Notes: a model not told the origin generated them from the sequence alone. 64,000 nt of DNA from JAVSMW01 sp032027005 (GCA_032027005.1 JAVSMW010000001.1:62001-126000), one strand, 5' to 3'; counted from the stretch's first letter, positions 16,720 through 25,463 are shown. A program made the numbers and translations.

Positions 16720-16798
16720 AAACAGTTTCAGGTTAAATCAGTTTCAGGTTAAATCAGTTTCAGGTGTAAAAACAGTTTCAGGTTAAATCAGTTTCAAA
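16720..16798. repeat. Iterated CAGTTTCAGG repeat upstream of ylxM-ffh
   Basis: Five copies of CAGTTTCA, four of them CAGTTTCAGG, occur in about 80 bases, mostly spaced by TTAAAT. The element lies about 95-175 bases before the ylxM start, in the likely promoter region of the ylxM-ffh unit. It could be a set of regulator sites or a slippage-prone tandem repeat. Confidence 0.7.
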
Positions 16799-16842
16799 AA
16801 CTCGTCCCCAAAGGGCATGCATAAACTGACCTGCAATAAGAG

Positions 16843-16876
16843 GGGAGTGCCCAAGTTTTTACTTGTAGGCACTCCC
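16843..16876 (-). terminator. Hairpin at the end of the UbiD pseudogene
   Basis: GGGAGTGCC (16843-16851) pairs with GGCACTCCC (16868-16876), with an inner AAGT/ACTT stem, giving a long stem-loop that contains the last codons of the upstream reading frame. On the minus strand it is followed by CTCTTATTG, a weak T-tract. Confidence 0.5.
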
Positions 16877-17320
16877 GTATTGTGTTCTTAATGGGCGAAC
16901 AAGGTAGCTGTCTGCAAATGGATTAACCGGAGTGCCCACACCATCCCAGATATGGATCCCTTTCTTTGGATGACAGCGAGTGCTGAGGGCATGAATTACT
17001 TGCTTGAAATTGTAAATATCTACTGTATCATCTACCACCACAACCATATGGAACCAGGGTCCTAATTTGAAAAGGTCTACATCGTCACCCAACAAGATAT
17101 TTTCTTTACAGGGAGCCTGGGATTTATCGACAAGCTTCGGTGGGATTGGCTTACCGCTGGTCCGCTTAATATATTCGGCAGCAATCTCCGGGATGCTGGC
17201 CGTCGGCTCCAGGCCGAAAACCATAAGACAGGAGGACTGTCCACCTTGAGCAGTCCTCCTGTCTGTATTAATTTGGATATTACTTTTCGAGCATGACCAT
17301 CTGTATGTAGTCAGGGACAC
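16859..17320 (-). pseudogene. Decayed UbiD-family decarboxylase (N-terminal loss plus internal deletion)
   Basis: The reading frame joins two separated parts of a UbiD-type (prenylated-FMN dependent) decarboxylase. Residues about 35-88 match the early UbiD region (PIPPKLVDKSQAPCKENIL, then GDDVDLFKL). Immediately after FKLGPWFH the sequence jumps to a late UbiD region, VVVVDDTVDIYNFKQVIHAL, STRCHPKKG. The middle, which contains the metal and flavin binding core, is missing, and so is the normal N-terminus. 153 codons compares with roughly 450-500 in the family. It is therefore most likely non-functional. UbiD enzymes act on aromatic or unsaturated acids, so the ancestor may have had an aromatic acid decarboxylase or carboxylase. 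Confidence 0.75.
17226..17264. repeat. Perfect 14-bp inverted repeat inside the UbiD remnant
   Basis: AGACAGGAGGACTG (17226-17239) and CAGTCCTCCTGTCT (17251-17264) are exact complements around an 11-base loop. It sits where the recognisable UbiD similarity begins, so it may mark a rearrangement junction or be an acquired palindromic element. Confidence 0.65.
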
Positions 17321-17340
17321 CTCAATTGTGATTTTATGTA

Positions 17341-17523
17341 TTAATGGACACCCTTGGTTTCCTTAGATTTTCTTTGCCTCTTAACCTCAGCTATATCTTC
17401 ATCTAAGTCCATGATTTGCACAAGAATCCTAGTCTTTTCGGCACTTTTGCCATTAATCCAGCGATCTATCAAATTATCTCGTTCGTGTATCAAGATTGAT
17501 AGTTTATCTCCTGTCCAAGTCAT
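17341..17523 (-). CDS. Small hypothetical protein, 60 aa
   Basis: A 60-residue charged, probably helical protein (MTWTGDKLSILIHERDNLID at the start; a basic KRQRKSKETKG tail). I do not recognise a family. It is likely a real gene because the ATG at 17523 follows an excellent GGAGGTGG ribosome binding site at a normal spacing and the frame ends cleanly before the UbiD remnant. Size and charge would fit a small regulatory or structural protein, but no function can be assigned. Confidence 0.5.
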   Translation of the reverse strand: MTWTGDKLSILIHERDNLIDRWINGKSAEKTRILVQIMDLDEDIAEVKRQRKSKETKGVH

Positions 17524-17639
17524 TTCTCCACCTCCAAATATTTGTGATTATTTTCACTTTTCTTATTATTTTATTCTACAACACTATGCATTTTCCCTTC
17601 TTTAATTTGGGTTTTTTAAAAATTCTTTCCGATATCTAA

Positions 17640-17672
17640 ACTTCAGGTGGAGTATAAAACTCCACCTGAAGT
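17640..17672 (-). terminator. Hairpin after the MTA/SAH deaminase gene
   Basis: ACTTCAGGTGGAGT (17640-17653) and ACTCCACCTGAAGT (17659-17672) form a perfect 14-bp stem with a five-base loop, 14 bases beyond the mtaD-like stop. The following T-tract is short, so termination is likely but not certain. It marks the end of the SAM by-product salvage operon. Confidence 0.65.
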
Positions 17673-17685
17673 AAGCTGCATTTCA

Positions 17686-18984
17686 CTACTTACGATCTGC
17701 CAACCTATCGGCACATCTTTGTGCATTACTCATTATTTCTTTCTCGTCCATCCCTAAAACCTGGCCTTTTTTCATCACAAACTTCCCGTCTATCATCACT
17801 GTGTCCACATCTGATGACTGGGCGGCATATACGGTATGGGCAATAATATCATGCTTCGGATGCAGGTGCGGCTTGGCAAAATCGATGAGGATAATATCTG
17901 CCTTAAACCCTGGCTGCAATACACCAATATCCAGCCCTAAGACCTTGCCGCCATTTTTTGTGGCCATTTCCAGGGCCTGATAGGAAGGCAGGGTCATGGG
18001 ATCCATGGTATTTACTTTGTGCAGCAGAGCAGCAGTCCGCATTTCCTCCAGCATGTCAAGGTTATTATTGCTGGCCGCACCGTCAGTCCCTAATCCCACA
18101 TTAATGCCCTCGGCCAGGAGCTGAGGGACAGGGGCAATCCCGCTGGCCAGTTTCATATTGCTTTCCGGATTGTGGGCGATGCCGACATTTTTCTCTTTGA
18201 TTATTTTGATATCGTCCTGGCTCAGGTGTACACAATGGGCTCCTAAAACCGGAAAATCAAGTAAACCAAGGTCGCGGACATATTCAATCGGGGATTTGCC
18301 ATACTGTTTCCTGATATCTTCAATTTCCTGCCTGGTTTCAGCCAGGTGAATATGAACACCGACTTTATGTTTTTGAGCTAAAAGGGCCACCTTTTCCAGA
18401 TATTCCGGCGGGCAGGTGTAAGGTGCATGAGGTCCCACCATGGTTGTAATCCTGCCGTTGGCGGCACCGTGCCATTTGGCTATAAATTCATCAGATTCGG
18501 CCAATGCACCGGGGCCGGTCGGAGCGACCCCCACCATACCACGGGCCAGGCTGGCCCTGATGCCGGTTTTCTCCACAACCTGGGCTACTTCATCCATAAA
18601 GAAGTACATATCGGCAAATGTTGTCGTGCCTGATTTAATCATTTCCAGCACACATAACATCGTGCCCCAATAGACATCTTCTCCTGTCAACCGGTCCTCT
18701 AAAGGCCAAATCCGCTCCGACAGCCACTCCATCAAAGGCAAATCATCAGCGTAACTGCGCAAAAGTGTCATGGCCGCATGGGTGTGGCAGTTCACAAAAC
18801 CGGGCAGTGCTACCATGCCGGCAGCATCAAAGGTCTCATCGGGATGCCAGTCTGGTGCGGTAGTGCCTTTGGGGCCAACTGCAACTACTTGATTGCCTTC
18901 TATTGCAATCTCCCCGTCAGAGATTATCAGGTTTTTCTCAGTCATCGGTACTATTGTGGCATTACGAAAGAGAATCCGGGCCAT
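17686..18984 (-). CDS. mtaD: 5-methylthioadenosine/S-adenosylhomocysteine deaminase
   Basis: An amidohydrolase-superfamily zinc enzyme (432 residues) that deaminates MTA, SAH and, in some members, 5'-deoxyadenosine to the inosine forms. The metal site is evident: GFVNCHTHAAMTLLRSYADD, HIHLAETRQE, GAHCVHLSQDD and GLGTDGAASNN. The typical SGTTTFADMYFF motif is present. The ATG at 18984 has a GGAGG site; the upstream in-frame extension to 19002 would overlap that site. It is the last gene of the salvage operon, 11 bases after the aldolase gene. Confidence 0.9.
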   Translation of the reverse strand: MARILFRNATIVPMTEKNLIISDGEIAIEGNQVVAVGPKGTTAPDWHPDETFDAAGMVALPGFVNCHTHAAMTLLRSYADDLPLMEWLSERIWPLEDRLTGEDVYWGTMLCVLEMIKSGTTTFADMYFFMDEVAQVVEKTGIRASLARGMVGVAPTGPGALAESDEFIAKWHGAANGRITTMVGPHAPYTCPPEYLEKVALLAQKHKVGVHIHLAETRQEIEDIRKQYGKSPIEYVRDLGLLDFPVLGAHCVHLSQDDIKIIKEKNVGIAHNPESNMKLASGIAPVPQLLAEGINVGLGTDGAASNNNLDMLEEMRTAALLHKVNTMDPMTLPSYQALEMATKNGGKVLGLDIGVLQPGFKADIILIDFAKPHLHPKHDIIAHTVYAAQSSDVDTVMIDGKFVMKKGQVLGMDEKEIMSNAQRCADRLADRK

Positions 18985-18995
18985 CTCAAAACCTC

Positions 18996-19586
18996 CTACC
19001 ATTGAGTATATTTTTTACTTTTTTGTTCTTTGACTTCACCCTGCAGTGTGCGGGTTAAGTAAATTATTTTGCATATATTCTCCAGACTGGATGTCCATTG
19101 GTAGGCTTCCTCCATTAGTTGGCCCACGGCAAAGCTTCCATGTCCTCTAATCATCACAATTTTATATTCTTTCAGATACTCAGGCAGAATCCGCGCCACC
19201 TCTGCCGAACCGACGGTATGTTCAAAACCAATCACAGGAATTTTGTGCAGCATGTACTGTCCTTCGGAATCGATAGGAATAATCTCATCATCAATTAAAG
19301 ACAGAGCTGTGGCGTAGACCGGATGAGCATGTACGATGGCCAGGGCCGGCGTATTCTGATAAATAGTCCGGTGGACTCCAATTTCGGTAGAAGCAAGGGT
19401 AATTCGGCTGTCATTTTTAGTTAAACCGGTTTCAATCAAGTCACTTTCTTTTAAATTCCCGAGCATCGAACCTCTTCTGGTAATGACCAGTCTATCTCCC
19501 AAACGAACACTCATGTTGCCGCTGTGGGAACTGTTTAAGCCCTGCAGGAAAAGGCCGCGCCCTATTTGGTTAAACTCTCTGTACAT
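18996..19586 (-). CDS. Class II aldolase/adducin family protein, candidate 5-(methylthio)ribulose-1-phosphate aldolase
   Basis: A 196-residue zinc-dependent class II aldolase (fuculose-1-phosphate aldolase type). The zinc histidines are in IVHAHPVYATAL and RGHGSFAVG; the catalytic glutamate is probably the E of LASTEIGVHRTIY; phosphate-binding GNMSVRLGDRLVITRRGS is present. The family includes the Ald2-type enzymes that split 5-methylthioribulose-1-phosphate or 5-deoxyribulose-1-phosphate to DHAP and an aldehyde. That specificity is inferred from its operon with mtnP and mtnA. Its ATG overlaps the AOR stop by one base. Confidence 0.8.
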   Translation of the reverse strand: MYREFNQIGRGLFLQGLNSSHSGNMSVRLGDRLVITRRGSMLGNLKESDLIETGLTKNDSRITLASTEIGVHRTIYQNTPALAIVHAHPVYATALSLIDDEIIPIDSEGQYMLHKIPVIGFEHTVGSAEVARILPEYLKEYKIVMIRGHGSFAVGQLMEEAYQWTSSLENICKIIYLTRTLQGEVKEQKSKKYTQW

Positions 19587-21367
19587 TAATTTACCTCCAA
19601 GCCAAGCTGGGAGATTTTTTCCGGGTTAGGGACCCCATTGGCATCCCACCCTCTGTATCTGTAATAATCGGCCAGCATTGAATCCAGATTTACCACATGG
19701 CCCTTGGAAGGTCCGGATTTAATGGCTTCGTTAAGCAGCCTTTCCGGCAGGGTATCATCCAGCTGGGTCAGACCCTCTCTCAGATTATACAAGCGTTCCA
19801 GGTTCCAAATTCTCTCCCCGGTGAAATGTAAATCCTGGGGTTGATAGTCTACTCCTGTCACTGCGGTCAAAAGCCTGGCAAAATACTCTTCGGAAACAGC
19901 CAATCCAACAAACCGGCAGATTATTAAGGAATCCATGGCAGCATTTATGTTTTGATAAAAAATGGTCAGCCCCGCTTTGCCGTGGACCCCAAACCTGTCC
20001 ACCATTTTGGGTACACCCAGTACTTCCGGGCCAACCATATATGCCCTGAGGTGACAGCCGCCCCGGTTGGAAGTGGCAAAGCCTAAGCCCATGCCCTGTA
20101 ATCCCCGGGGATCGTAAGCCGGAAGCTCCAGGCCCTTGACCTGCATAGCATATTGTGGACCATTGTATTTGGAGGCCAGCAGGCGGGTGCCTTCGGCTAA
20201 ATCATTGCCAAACCCGCGCCTGTATGCAATATCTTCAATTAAAGAGGCAAGTTTGCCGGCATCACCGAATTTAAGTTCAATATCTATCAGTTTGTTTTCA
20301 GCCATCTCCATGGCACAGCCAATAGATGAACCAACTGAAATTGTATCAAGACCAAGCCGGTTACAGAGATAGCCGGCTTCGGCAATTGCTTCCAAATCAC
20401 TGATGCCGCACTGGGGCCCGAGTGCCCAGAGGGACTCATATTCAGGGCCTTCCCCTTCTTCCCTGGAGGTGCGGGTAACGCGGGTACATTTAATGGGACA
20501 GCCGTAACAGCCCTTTTTGGCTACAGTATGCTTCTCAGCTAAAGTCTCACCCGAAATCTTTTCGGCTTCGGCGAACTGGGAGTCCCGAAAGTTATAAGCT
20601 GGGAAAATCCCGGAATCGTTAAAAAGATTGACCAACACAGGGGTCCCAAATTCCGGCAGCCCCTGAGACGTAATCGGATTTGCTTTGAGCCACTTGTCAG
20701 TTTCATAAAGGAGGAATTCCAGTTTTTCGGGGTCAGCCACCGCCACCTTTTGCTGCCCGGTGACAGCAATGCCCTTGAGCATTTTAGCCCCCATCACAGC
20801 ACCCAGCCCGCCGCGGCCCAGGGCCCTGGTTTTGTCATTCATTATACAGGCGACCTTCACCAGATTTTCCCCAGCCGGTCCAATACAGGCCACACTGTAG
20901 CCCTGACCTTCGATCTCTTTTATTTTATTGGTAGTTTCCGGCACATTCAAACCCCACACCCCGGCGGCATCTTTAATCCAGGCACCATTTTCCGTTATTT
21001 TTAGATATACGGGTTTGTCGGACTTGCCTTCGACAATCAAACCGTCATAACCGGCCTTTTTCAGCCTGGCTCCCCAGATCCCGCCTGAATTGGAGTCAAA
21101 AACCGTGCCTGTCAGCGGTGATTTGGCTGTAACAGTAAAGCGCCCGGAAGTGGGCACTTTGGTCCCGGTGAAAGGACCGGTCAGAAAAATGAGCTTATTT
21201 TCCGGGGAAAGAGGTTCAACCTGGGCCGGTACTTCCTCCCACAGCATGGCGCATCCCAAGCCCCTGCCGCCGATATACTGCTGATAACGGTCAAGAGCCG
21301 GGTGTTCTATATTTATCTGCCCTGTTGTAAGGTTAATCCTAAGCACCTTCCCGGTCCAACCGAACAT
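19586..21367 (-). CDS. Aldehyde ferredoxin oxidoreductase (tungsten/molybdenum pterin)
   Basis: A 593-residue AOR-family enzyme that oxidises aldehydes to acids with ferredoxin, using a bis-pterin W or Mo centre and one [4Fe-4S] cluster. It starts GWTGKVLRINLTTG, has GGRGLGCAMLWEE, and shows the cluster ligands in AKKGCYGCPIKCTR (about residue 285), with a later cysteine in LIICRFVGL. The pterin-binding DPRGLQGMGLGFATSNRGG region is intact. Length is normal. It is placed between ahcY and the aldolase, so its likely substrate is the aldehyde released by that aldolase. Start ATG 21367 behind GGAGGTTAAG. Confidence 0.92.
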   Translation of the reverse strand: MFGWTGKVLRINLTTGQINIEHPALDRYQQYIGGRGLGCAMLWEEVPAQVEPLSPENKLIFLTGPFTGTKVPTSGRFTVTAKSPLTGTVFDSNSGGIWGARLKKAGYDGLIVEGKSDKPVYLKITENGAWIKDAAGVWGLNVPETTNKIKEIEGQGYSVACIGPAGENLVKVACIMNDKTRALGRGGLGAVMGAKMLKGIAVTGQQKVAVADPEKLEFLLYETDKWLKANPITSQGLPEFGTPVLVNLFNDSGIFPAYNFRDSQFAEAEKISGETLAEKHTVAKKGCYGCPIKCTRVTRTSREEGEGPEYESLWALGPQCGISDLEAIAEAGYLCNRLGLDTISVGSSIGCAMEMAENKLIDIELKFGDAGKLASLIEDIAYRRGFGNDLAEGTRLLASKYNGPQYAMQVKGLELPAYDPRGLQGMGLGFATSNRGGCHLRAYMVGPEVLGVPKMVDRFGVHGKAGLTIFYQNINAAMDSLIICRFVGLAVSEEYFARLLTAVTGVDYQPQDLHFTGERIWNLERLYNLREGLTQLDDTLPERLLNEAIKSGPSKGHVVNLDSMLADYYRYRGWDANGVPNPEKISQLGLEVN

Positions 21368-21379
21368 GAACTTAACCTC

Positions 21380-22633
21380 CTACTCCCCATGCTCCCATCC
21401 ATAGAGATATTCTTCCTGTTCAGGAGTCAGTTTATCAAGGGAGGTATTAAGGGATTCCAGTTTAATGGCAGCAACTTTTTTATCGATGTCTTCCGGAACT
21501 TTGTATACTTTGCCACCCAGATTTTGACCCTTTTCAAGGACATATTTGGCCGACAGGGCCTGCAGGGCAAAGGACATATCCATGATTTCAGCCGGATGCC
21601 CGTCACCTGCGGCCAGATTGACCAGGCGGCCTTCAGCTAGCAAATATAATTTGCGGCCGTCAGGCAAGGCGAATTCTTCAATATCCTTCCTGACAACCCT
21701 CTTGTTTTGGGCCATTTCCGTGAGTTCAGGCTTATTGATTTCCACATCAAAGTGACCGGCATTGGCCAGGAGGGCTCCGCTTTTCATTTTTTCATAATGT
21801 TTACCGCGGATGACATCCTTGCAGCCGGTTACTGTAATAAAGACATCTCCCAGAGCTGCTGCATCATCCATACTCATGGCCTGGAATCCATCCATATGGG
21901 CCTCGATAGCTTTGATGGGATCGATTTCGGTGACTATAACCTTAGCCCCCAGTCCTTTGGCTTTCATGGCAATTCCCTTGCCGCACCAGCCATATCCGGC
22001 CACAACTACAGTCTTGCCGGCCACAATGAGATTAGTGGTTCTCATAATGCCGGTCCAGACAGATTCCCCGGTGCCGTACCGGTTATCAAAAAGATATTTA
22101 CATAAGGCATCATTGACCGCGATCATCGGGAACTTCAACTGCCCGGCCTTCTCCATGGCCGTGAGCCGCATCACCCCGGTTGTGGTTTCCTCACTGCCGC
22201 CGATAACATTTTCAGCCAGGTGGGCACATTCGTAATGCAGAAGGTTAACCAGATCACCCCCGTCATCAATGATAATCCGGGGTTTTGTTTCCAGCACTTT
22301 GATCAGGTGTGCTTTATATTCTTCAGCTGTCGCATTATACCAGGCGTAAACCTGAATCCCGTCTGCCGCCAAGGCCGCGGCCACATCATCCTGGGTGGAA
22401 AGCGGGTTGCTGCCTGAAATCACCACATCCGCGCCACCGGCCTTTAAAACAGTGGCCAGGTAAGCAGTTTTGGCTTCCAGGTGAATACTTACTGCCACCC
22501 TGACTCCTTTAAAAGGCTGGGTTCTCTCAAAATCACTGCGGATCTCATTCAGGACAGGCATGTGTTCTTTGACCCAGTCAATTTTCAGTTTTCCGGCGGG
22601 GGCCAGGTTGATATCTCTCACTATGTAATCCAT
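21380..22633 (-). CDS. ahcY: Adenosylhomocysteinase
   Basis: SAH hydrolase, which splits S-adenosylhomocysteine to adenosine and homocysteine with bound NAD. The NAD-binding Rossmann motif is VVVAGYGWCGKGIAMKAKGLG; other signatures are DDGGDLVNLLH, SEETTTGVMRL and GHFDVEI. At 417 residues it resembles the shorter thermophile/clostridial form. I choose the ATG at 22633 because the GTG at 22642 lies too close to the GAGGAG ribosome binding site. It lies four codons after mtnA in the salvage operon. Confidence 0.95.
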   Translation of the reverse strand: MDYIVRDINLAPAGKLKIDWVKEHMPVLNEIRSDFERTQPFKGVRVAVSIHLEAKTAYLATVLKAGGADVVISGSNPLSTQDDVAAALAADGIQVYAWYNATAEEYKAHLIKVLETKPRIIIDDGGDLVNLLHYECAHLAENVIGGSEETTTGVMRLTAMEKAGQLKFPMIAVNDALCKYLFDNRYGTGESVWTGIMRTTNLIVAGKTVVVAGYGWCGKGIAMKAKGLGAKVIVTEIDPIKAIEAHMDGFQAMSMDDAAALGDVFITVTGCKDVIRGKHYEKMKSGALLANAGHFDVEINKPELTEMAQNKRVVRKDIEEFALPDGRKLYLLAEGRLVNLAAGDGHPAEIMDMSFALQALSAKYVLEKGQNLGGKVYKVPEDIDKKVAAIKLESLNTSLDKLTPEQEEYLYGWEHGE

Positions 22634-22646
22634 AACAGTCACTCCT

Positions 22647-23675
22647 CTAAAATAATTTCTTCATATTGTCGGTATATGGGGGTTTTACTATCCCACGGTC
22701 TGTGATGATGGCGGTAATTAATTGATTTGGGGTCACATCAAAAGCCGGGTTCAAAACCTTCACCCCCTGGGGGGCTACCTCTTGTCCGAAGACTGCGGTA
22801 ACTTCTTCCGGATGACGTTCTTCAATGACGATATCATCCCCGGAAGCCAGGCTCATATCTACGGTTGAGGCCGGTGCCGCCACATAAAAGGGAATATTAT
22901 GTTCCTTACATAGTACGGCGACAGTATAAGTACCAATTTTATTAGCCACATCACCATTGGCTGTAATTCTGTCTGCTCCCACGATGGCCAGGTCGATGAG
23001 GCCTTTTTTCATTAAATATCCGGCCATATTGTCTGTAATCAGGGTAACAGGAATGTCATCGTGCATCAACTCCCAGGCTGTCAGCCGGGCCCCTTGCAAA
23101 AGAGGCCTCGTCTCATCGGCAAAAACGCTGATTTGTTTCCCGGCATGGTGAGCGGCCCTGATCACTCCAAGAGCCGTACCGTAACCGGCTGTGGCCAGCG
23201 CCCCGGCGTTGCAGTGGGTGAGAATGCGGGCCCCGGTTGGAATTAACTCATTTCCGCAGGCACCTATTTTTTTATTCATCGCCACATCTTCGGAAAATAT
23301 ATGATGGGCCTCTTCCAGAATAACTTCTTTTAATTGGGGAACTTCAAGTCCGGCGGCATTTTCGATCACATTGACCATTCTTTGGATGGCCCAGAAAAGG
23401 TTAACTGCCGTGGGCCGGGTCGCGGCCAAAAGATTTGCTGTTGTCCGAAGATACTGCAGGAATTCCTCTTTGTCCCGGAGCGGGCTGTGCACTGCCGCCA
23501 AAGCCATGCCGTATGCAGCAGAGGCACCTATTGCCGGTGCACCCCTGACTTTCATAGTTTTGATGGCATCTGCTACCTGTTCTGCGGTACTGCACCTGAC
23601 ATAGGTCAAGTTGCGGGGAAGGAGTGTCTGGTCAATTAGGACAAGACATCCGTCCTGCCATTCCATTGTCTTCAT
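22647..23675 (-). CDS. mtnA: S-methyl-5-thioribose-1-phosphate isomerase
   Basis: Converts 5-methylthioribose-1-phosphate (and usually 5-deoxyribose-1-phosphate) to the ribulose form. Family motifs are KVRGAPAIGASAAYGMALA, ILTHCNAGALATAGYGTALG with the catalytic Cys, and VGADRITANGDVANKIGTY with the catalytic Asp. I choose the ATG at 23675 (342 residues, normal) with a CAGGTGA site; the longer frame to 23744 would overlap mtnP. It follows mtnP by 20 bases. Confidence 0.94.
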   Translation of the reverse strand: MKTMEWQDGCLVLIDQTLLPRNLTYVRCSTAEQVADAIKTMKVRGAPAIGASAAYGMALAAVHSPLRDKEEFLQYLRTTANLLAATRPTAVNLFWAIQRMVNVIENAAGLEVPQLKEVILEEAHHIFSEDVAMNKKIGACGNELIPTGARILTHCNAGALATAGYGTALGVIRAAHHAGKQISVFADETRPLLQGARLTAWELMHDDIPVTLITDNMAGYLMKKGLIDLAIVGADRITANGDVANKIGTYTVAVLCKEHNIPFYVAAPASTVDMSLASGDDIVIEERHPEEVTAVFGQEVAPQGVKVLNPAFDVTPNQLITAIITDRGIVKPPYTDNMKKLF

Positions 23676-23695
23676 ACTTTTCACCTGAATCTTAA

Positions 23696-24496
23696 TTATT
23701 TCCCCTGTCCAAGGGATCCCAATTCTTTGAGAGCATCCCGACATTGACAGCTTCTGGCCTCCGGAACTATCTCAATAGTTTTCATCACCAAGGTTTTGAG
23801 GTTTTCCCTGTTTGTTTCCATTGCTTCCATAACCTCTGCATGGGTCAGGGGTGTTGGAGAAATTCCGGCCGCAAAGTTTGTGACCATAGCTATAGTCGCA
23901 TAACAGATTGCAACTTCTCTGGCCAGCACAACCTCCGGCACACTGGTCATTCCCACCAGGTCTCCCCCCATGGTGCTAAACATTTTGATTTCGGCCGGAG
24001 TTTCAAATCTTGGTCCTTCGGAACAAACATAAGTGCCTTTATCTTTAACCGGTATTCCTGCTGCGCAGGCGGCATCAAGAATTATTTTACGGAATTCAGG
24101 GCAGTAGGGCTGGGTCATATCAACATGAACTATGCCCTGTTCCCCGCTGTCATAAAAGGTCTGTACACGGTTTTTGGTAAAATCAATAAACTGGTCCACA
24201 AGAATGAACTCTCCCGGCCTCATCTCCAGGTTTAAGGACCCCACCGCACCTGTAGCGATAATTCTATCCACACCAAGCTGTTTCATAGCCATAATATTGC
24301 CCCGGTAGTTCACCCGATGGGGCGGAACCTGGTGGGCTGCACCGTGCCGGGCAACAAAAACCACCGGGATGCCCATATGCTCGCCGGTTTTGACCGGTAT
24401 ATCTCCAAATGGGGTATTGACCACCTGTGATTCGACCTTTGTCAGAATTGCGGGGTCATACACTCCTGTTCCACCAATAATTCCGATTTTAGTCAT
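23696..24496 (-). CDS. mtnP: S-methyl-5'-thioadenosine phosphorylase
   Basis: A 266-residue trimeric purine-nucleoside-phosphorylase-type enzyme that splits MTA to adenine and methylthioribose-1-phosphate. Motifs include IGGTGVYDP, FVARHGAAHQVPPHRVNYRGN, and the substrate loop GMTSVPEVVLAREVAICY. It starts 15 bases after ftsY with an AATGGAGGT site, so it is probably read through from ftsY. It heads the mtnP-mtnA-ahcY-AOR-aldolase-mtaD series. Confidence 0.93.
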   Translation of the reverse strand: MTKIGIIGGTGVYDPAILTKVESQVVNTPFGDIPVKTGEHMGIPVVFVARHGAAHQVPPHRVNYRGNIMAMKQLGVDRIIATGAVGSLNLEMRPGEFILVDQFIDFTKNRVQTFYDSGEQGIVHVDMTQPYCPEFRKIILDAACAAGIPVKDKGTYVCSEGPRFETPAEIKMFSTMGGDLVGMTSVPEVVLAREVAICYATIAMVTNFAAGISPTPLTHAEVMEAMETNRENLKTLVMKTIEIVPEARSCQCRDALKELGSLGQGK

Positions 24497-24511
24497 GTGT
24501 TCTTACCTCCA

Positions 24512-25420
24512 TTAGGCAAACAATGCGTCCACAAAATCCTGGGGATTAAATTCTTTTAAATCATCAATCTGTTCACCAATTCCAATATACTTCACCGGGA
24601 TATCCAACTCAGACTTGATCCCTATGACCACACCGCCTTTAGCTGTGCCGTCAAGTTTGGTTAAGACAATTCCGGTCGTCCCGCAGGCTTGCCCGAAAAG
24701 CTTAGCCTGGCTGATGGCATTTTGCCCGGTAGTGGCATCCAGGACCAGCAGTACCTCATTGGGGGCATGTGGTAATTCCCTGGTGATGACCCGAAAAACC
24801 TTTTTTAGTTCTTCCATCAAGTTGATCTTAGTATGCAATCTGCCGGCGGTGTCTACTATAAGTATGTCGGTGCTTCTGGCTTTAGCCGCCTGAATAGCAT
24901 CAAATACCACTGCCGCCGGATCAGCACCTTCTTTATGTTTAATCACATCACAGCCAACGCGGCCGCCCCATATTTCCAACTGGTCGATGGCAGCCGCCCG
25001 AAAGGTGTCCCCGGCAGCTAGTAGCACCTTTTTGCCCTCTGCTTTAAAATTGTAGGCAAGTTTGCCAATGGTGGTCGTCTTGCCGGCGCCGTTGACCCCG
25101 ACTACAATAATCACTGCCGGCTGGCCCTGCAGATTAAGGCTGAATTCTTCGGTGCCCATGATTCCTGCGATAAGTTCTTTTAAGACAGCTTTTAATTCCT
25201 GGGAGTCTTCAATTTTCCGTTTTTTAACCTCTTGCCGCAGATTTTCCACCAGTTCCACAGCCGGATTGACACCAACATCGGCTTGAATCAGTAATTCTTC
25301 CAGCTCTTCATAAAGCTCCTCATCAATTTTTTTGCCGATACTGACGAGATTTTCAATCTTGGCTACAAAACCCTGCCGTGTTTTTGTAAGCCCTTCCTTT
25401 AGTTTAGAAAAAAAACCCAC
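24512..25420 (-). CDS. ftsY: Signal recognition particle receptor FtsY
   Basis: The SRP receptor GTPase at the membrane. The NG core occupies nearly all 302 residues; the acidic A domain seen in enterobacteria is lacking, as usual in Firmicutes. G motifs are VVGVNGAGKTTTIGKLA, DTAGRLHTKINLMEEL and TKLDGTAKGGVVIG. GTG start at 25420 with an AGGGGGAG site. In most relatives it follows smc directly; here the JAMM and MazF genes intervene. Confidence 0.97.
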   Translation of the reverse strand: MGFFSKLKEGLTKTRQGFVAKIENLVSIGKKIDEELYEELEELLIQADVGVNPAVELVENLRQEVKKRKIEDSQELKAVLKELIAGIMGTEEFSLNLQGQPAVIIVVGVNGAGKTTTIGKLAYNFKAEGKKVLLAAGDTFRAAAIDQLEIWGGRVGCDVIKHKEGADPAAVVFDAIQAAKARSTDILIVDTAGRLHTKINLMEELKKVFRVITRELPHAPNEVLLVLDATTGQNAISQAKLFGQACGTTGIVLTKLDGTAKGGVVIGIKSELDIPVKYIGIGEQIDDLKEFNPQDFVDALFA

Positions 25421-25463
25421 TTTTAATTCTCCCCCTAAGATAATGTTAATGAAAAATAAAACA

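Noticed and set aside
24497..24512. Search for a SAM or SAH riboswitch before the mtnP operon
   Set aside because: Only 15 bases separate ftsY from mtnP, so there is no room for one; no such motif was seen upstream of ftsY either.
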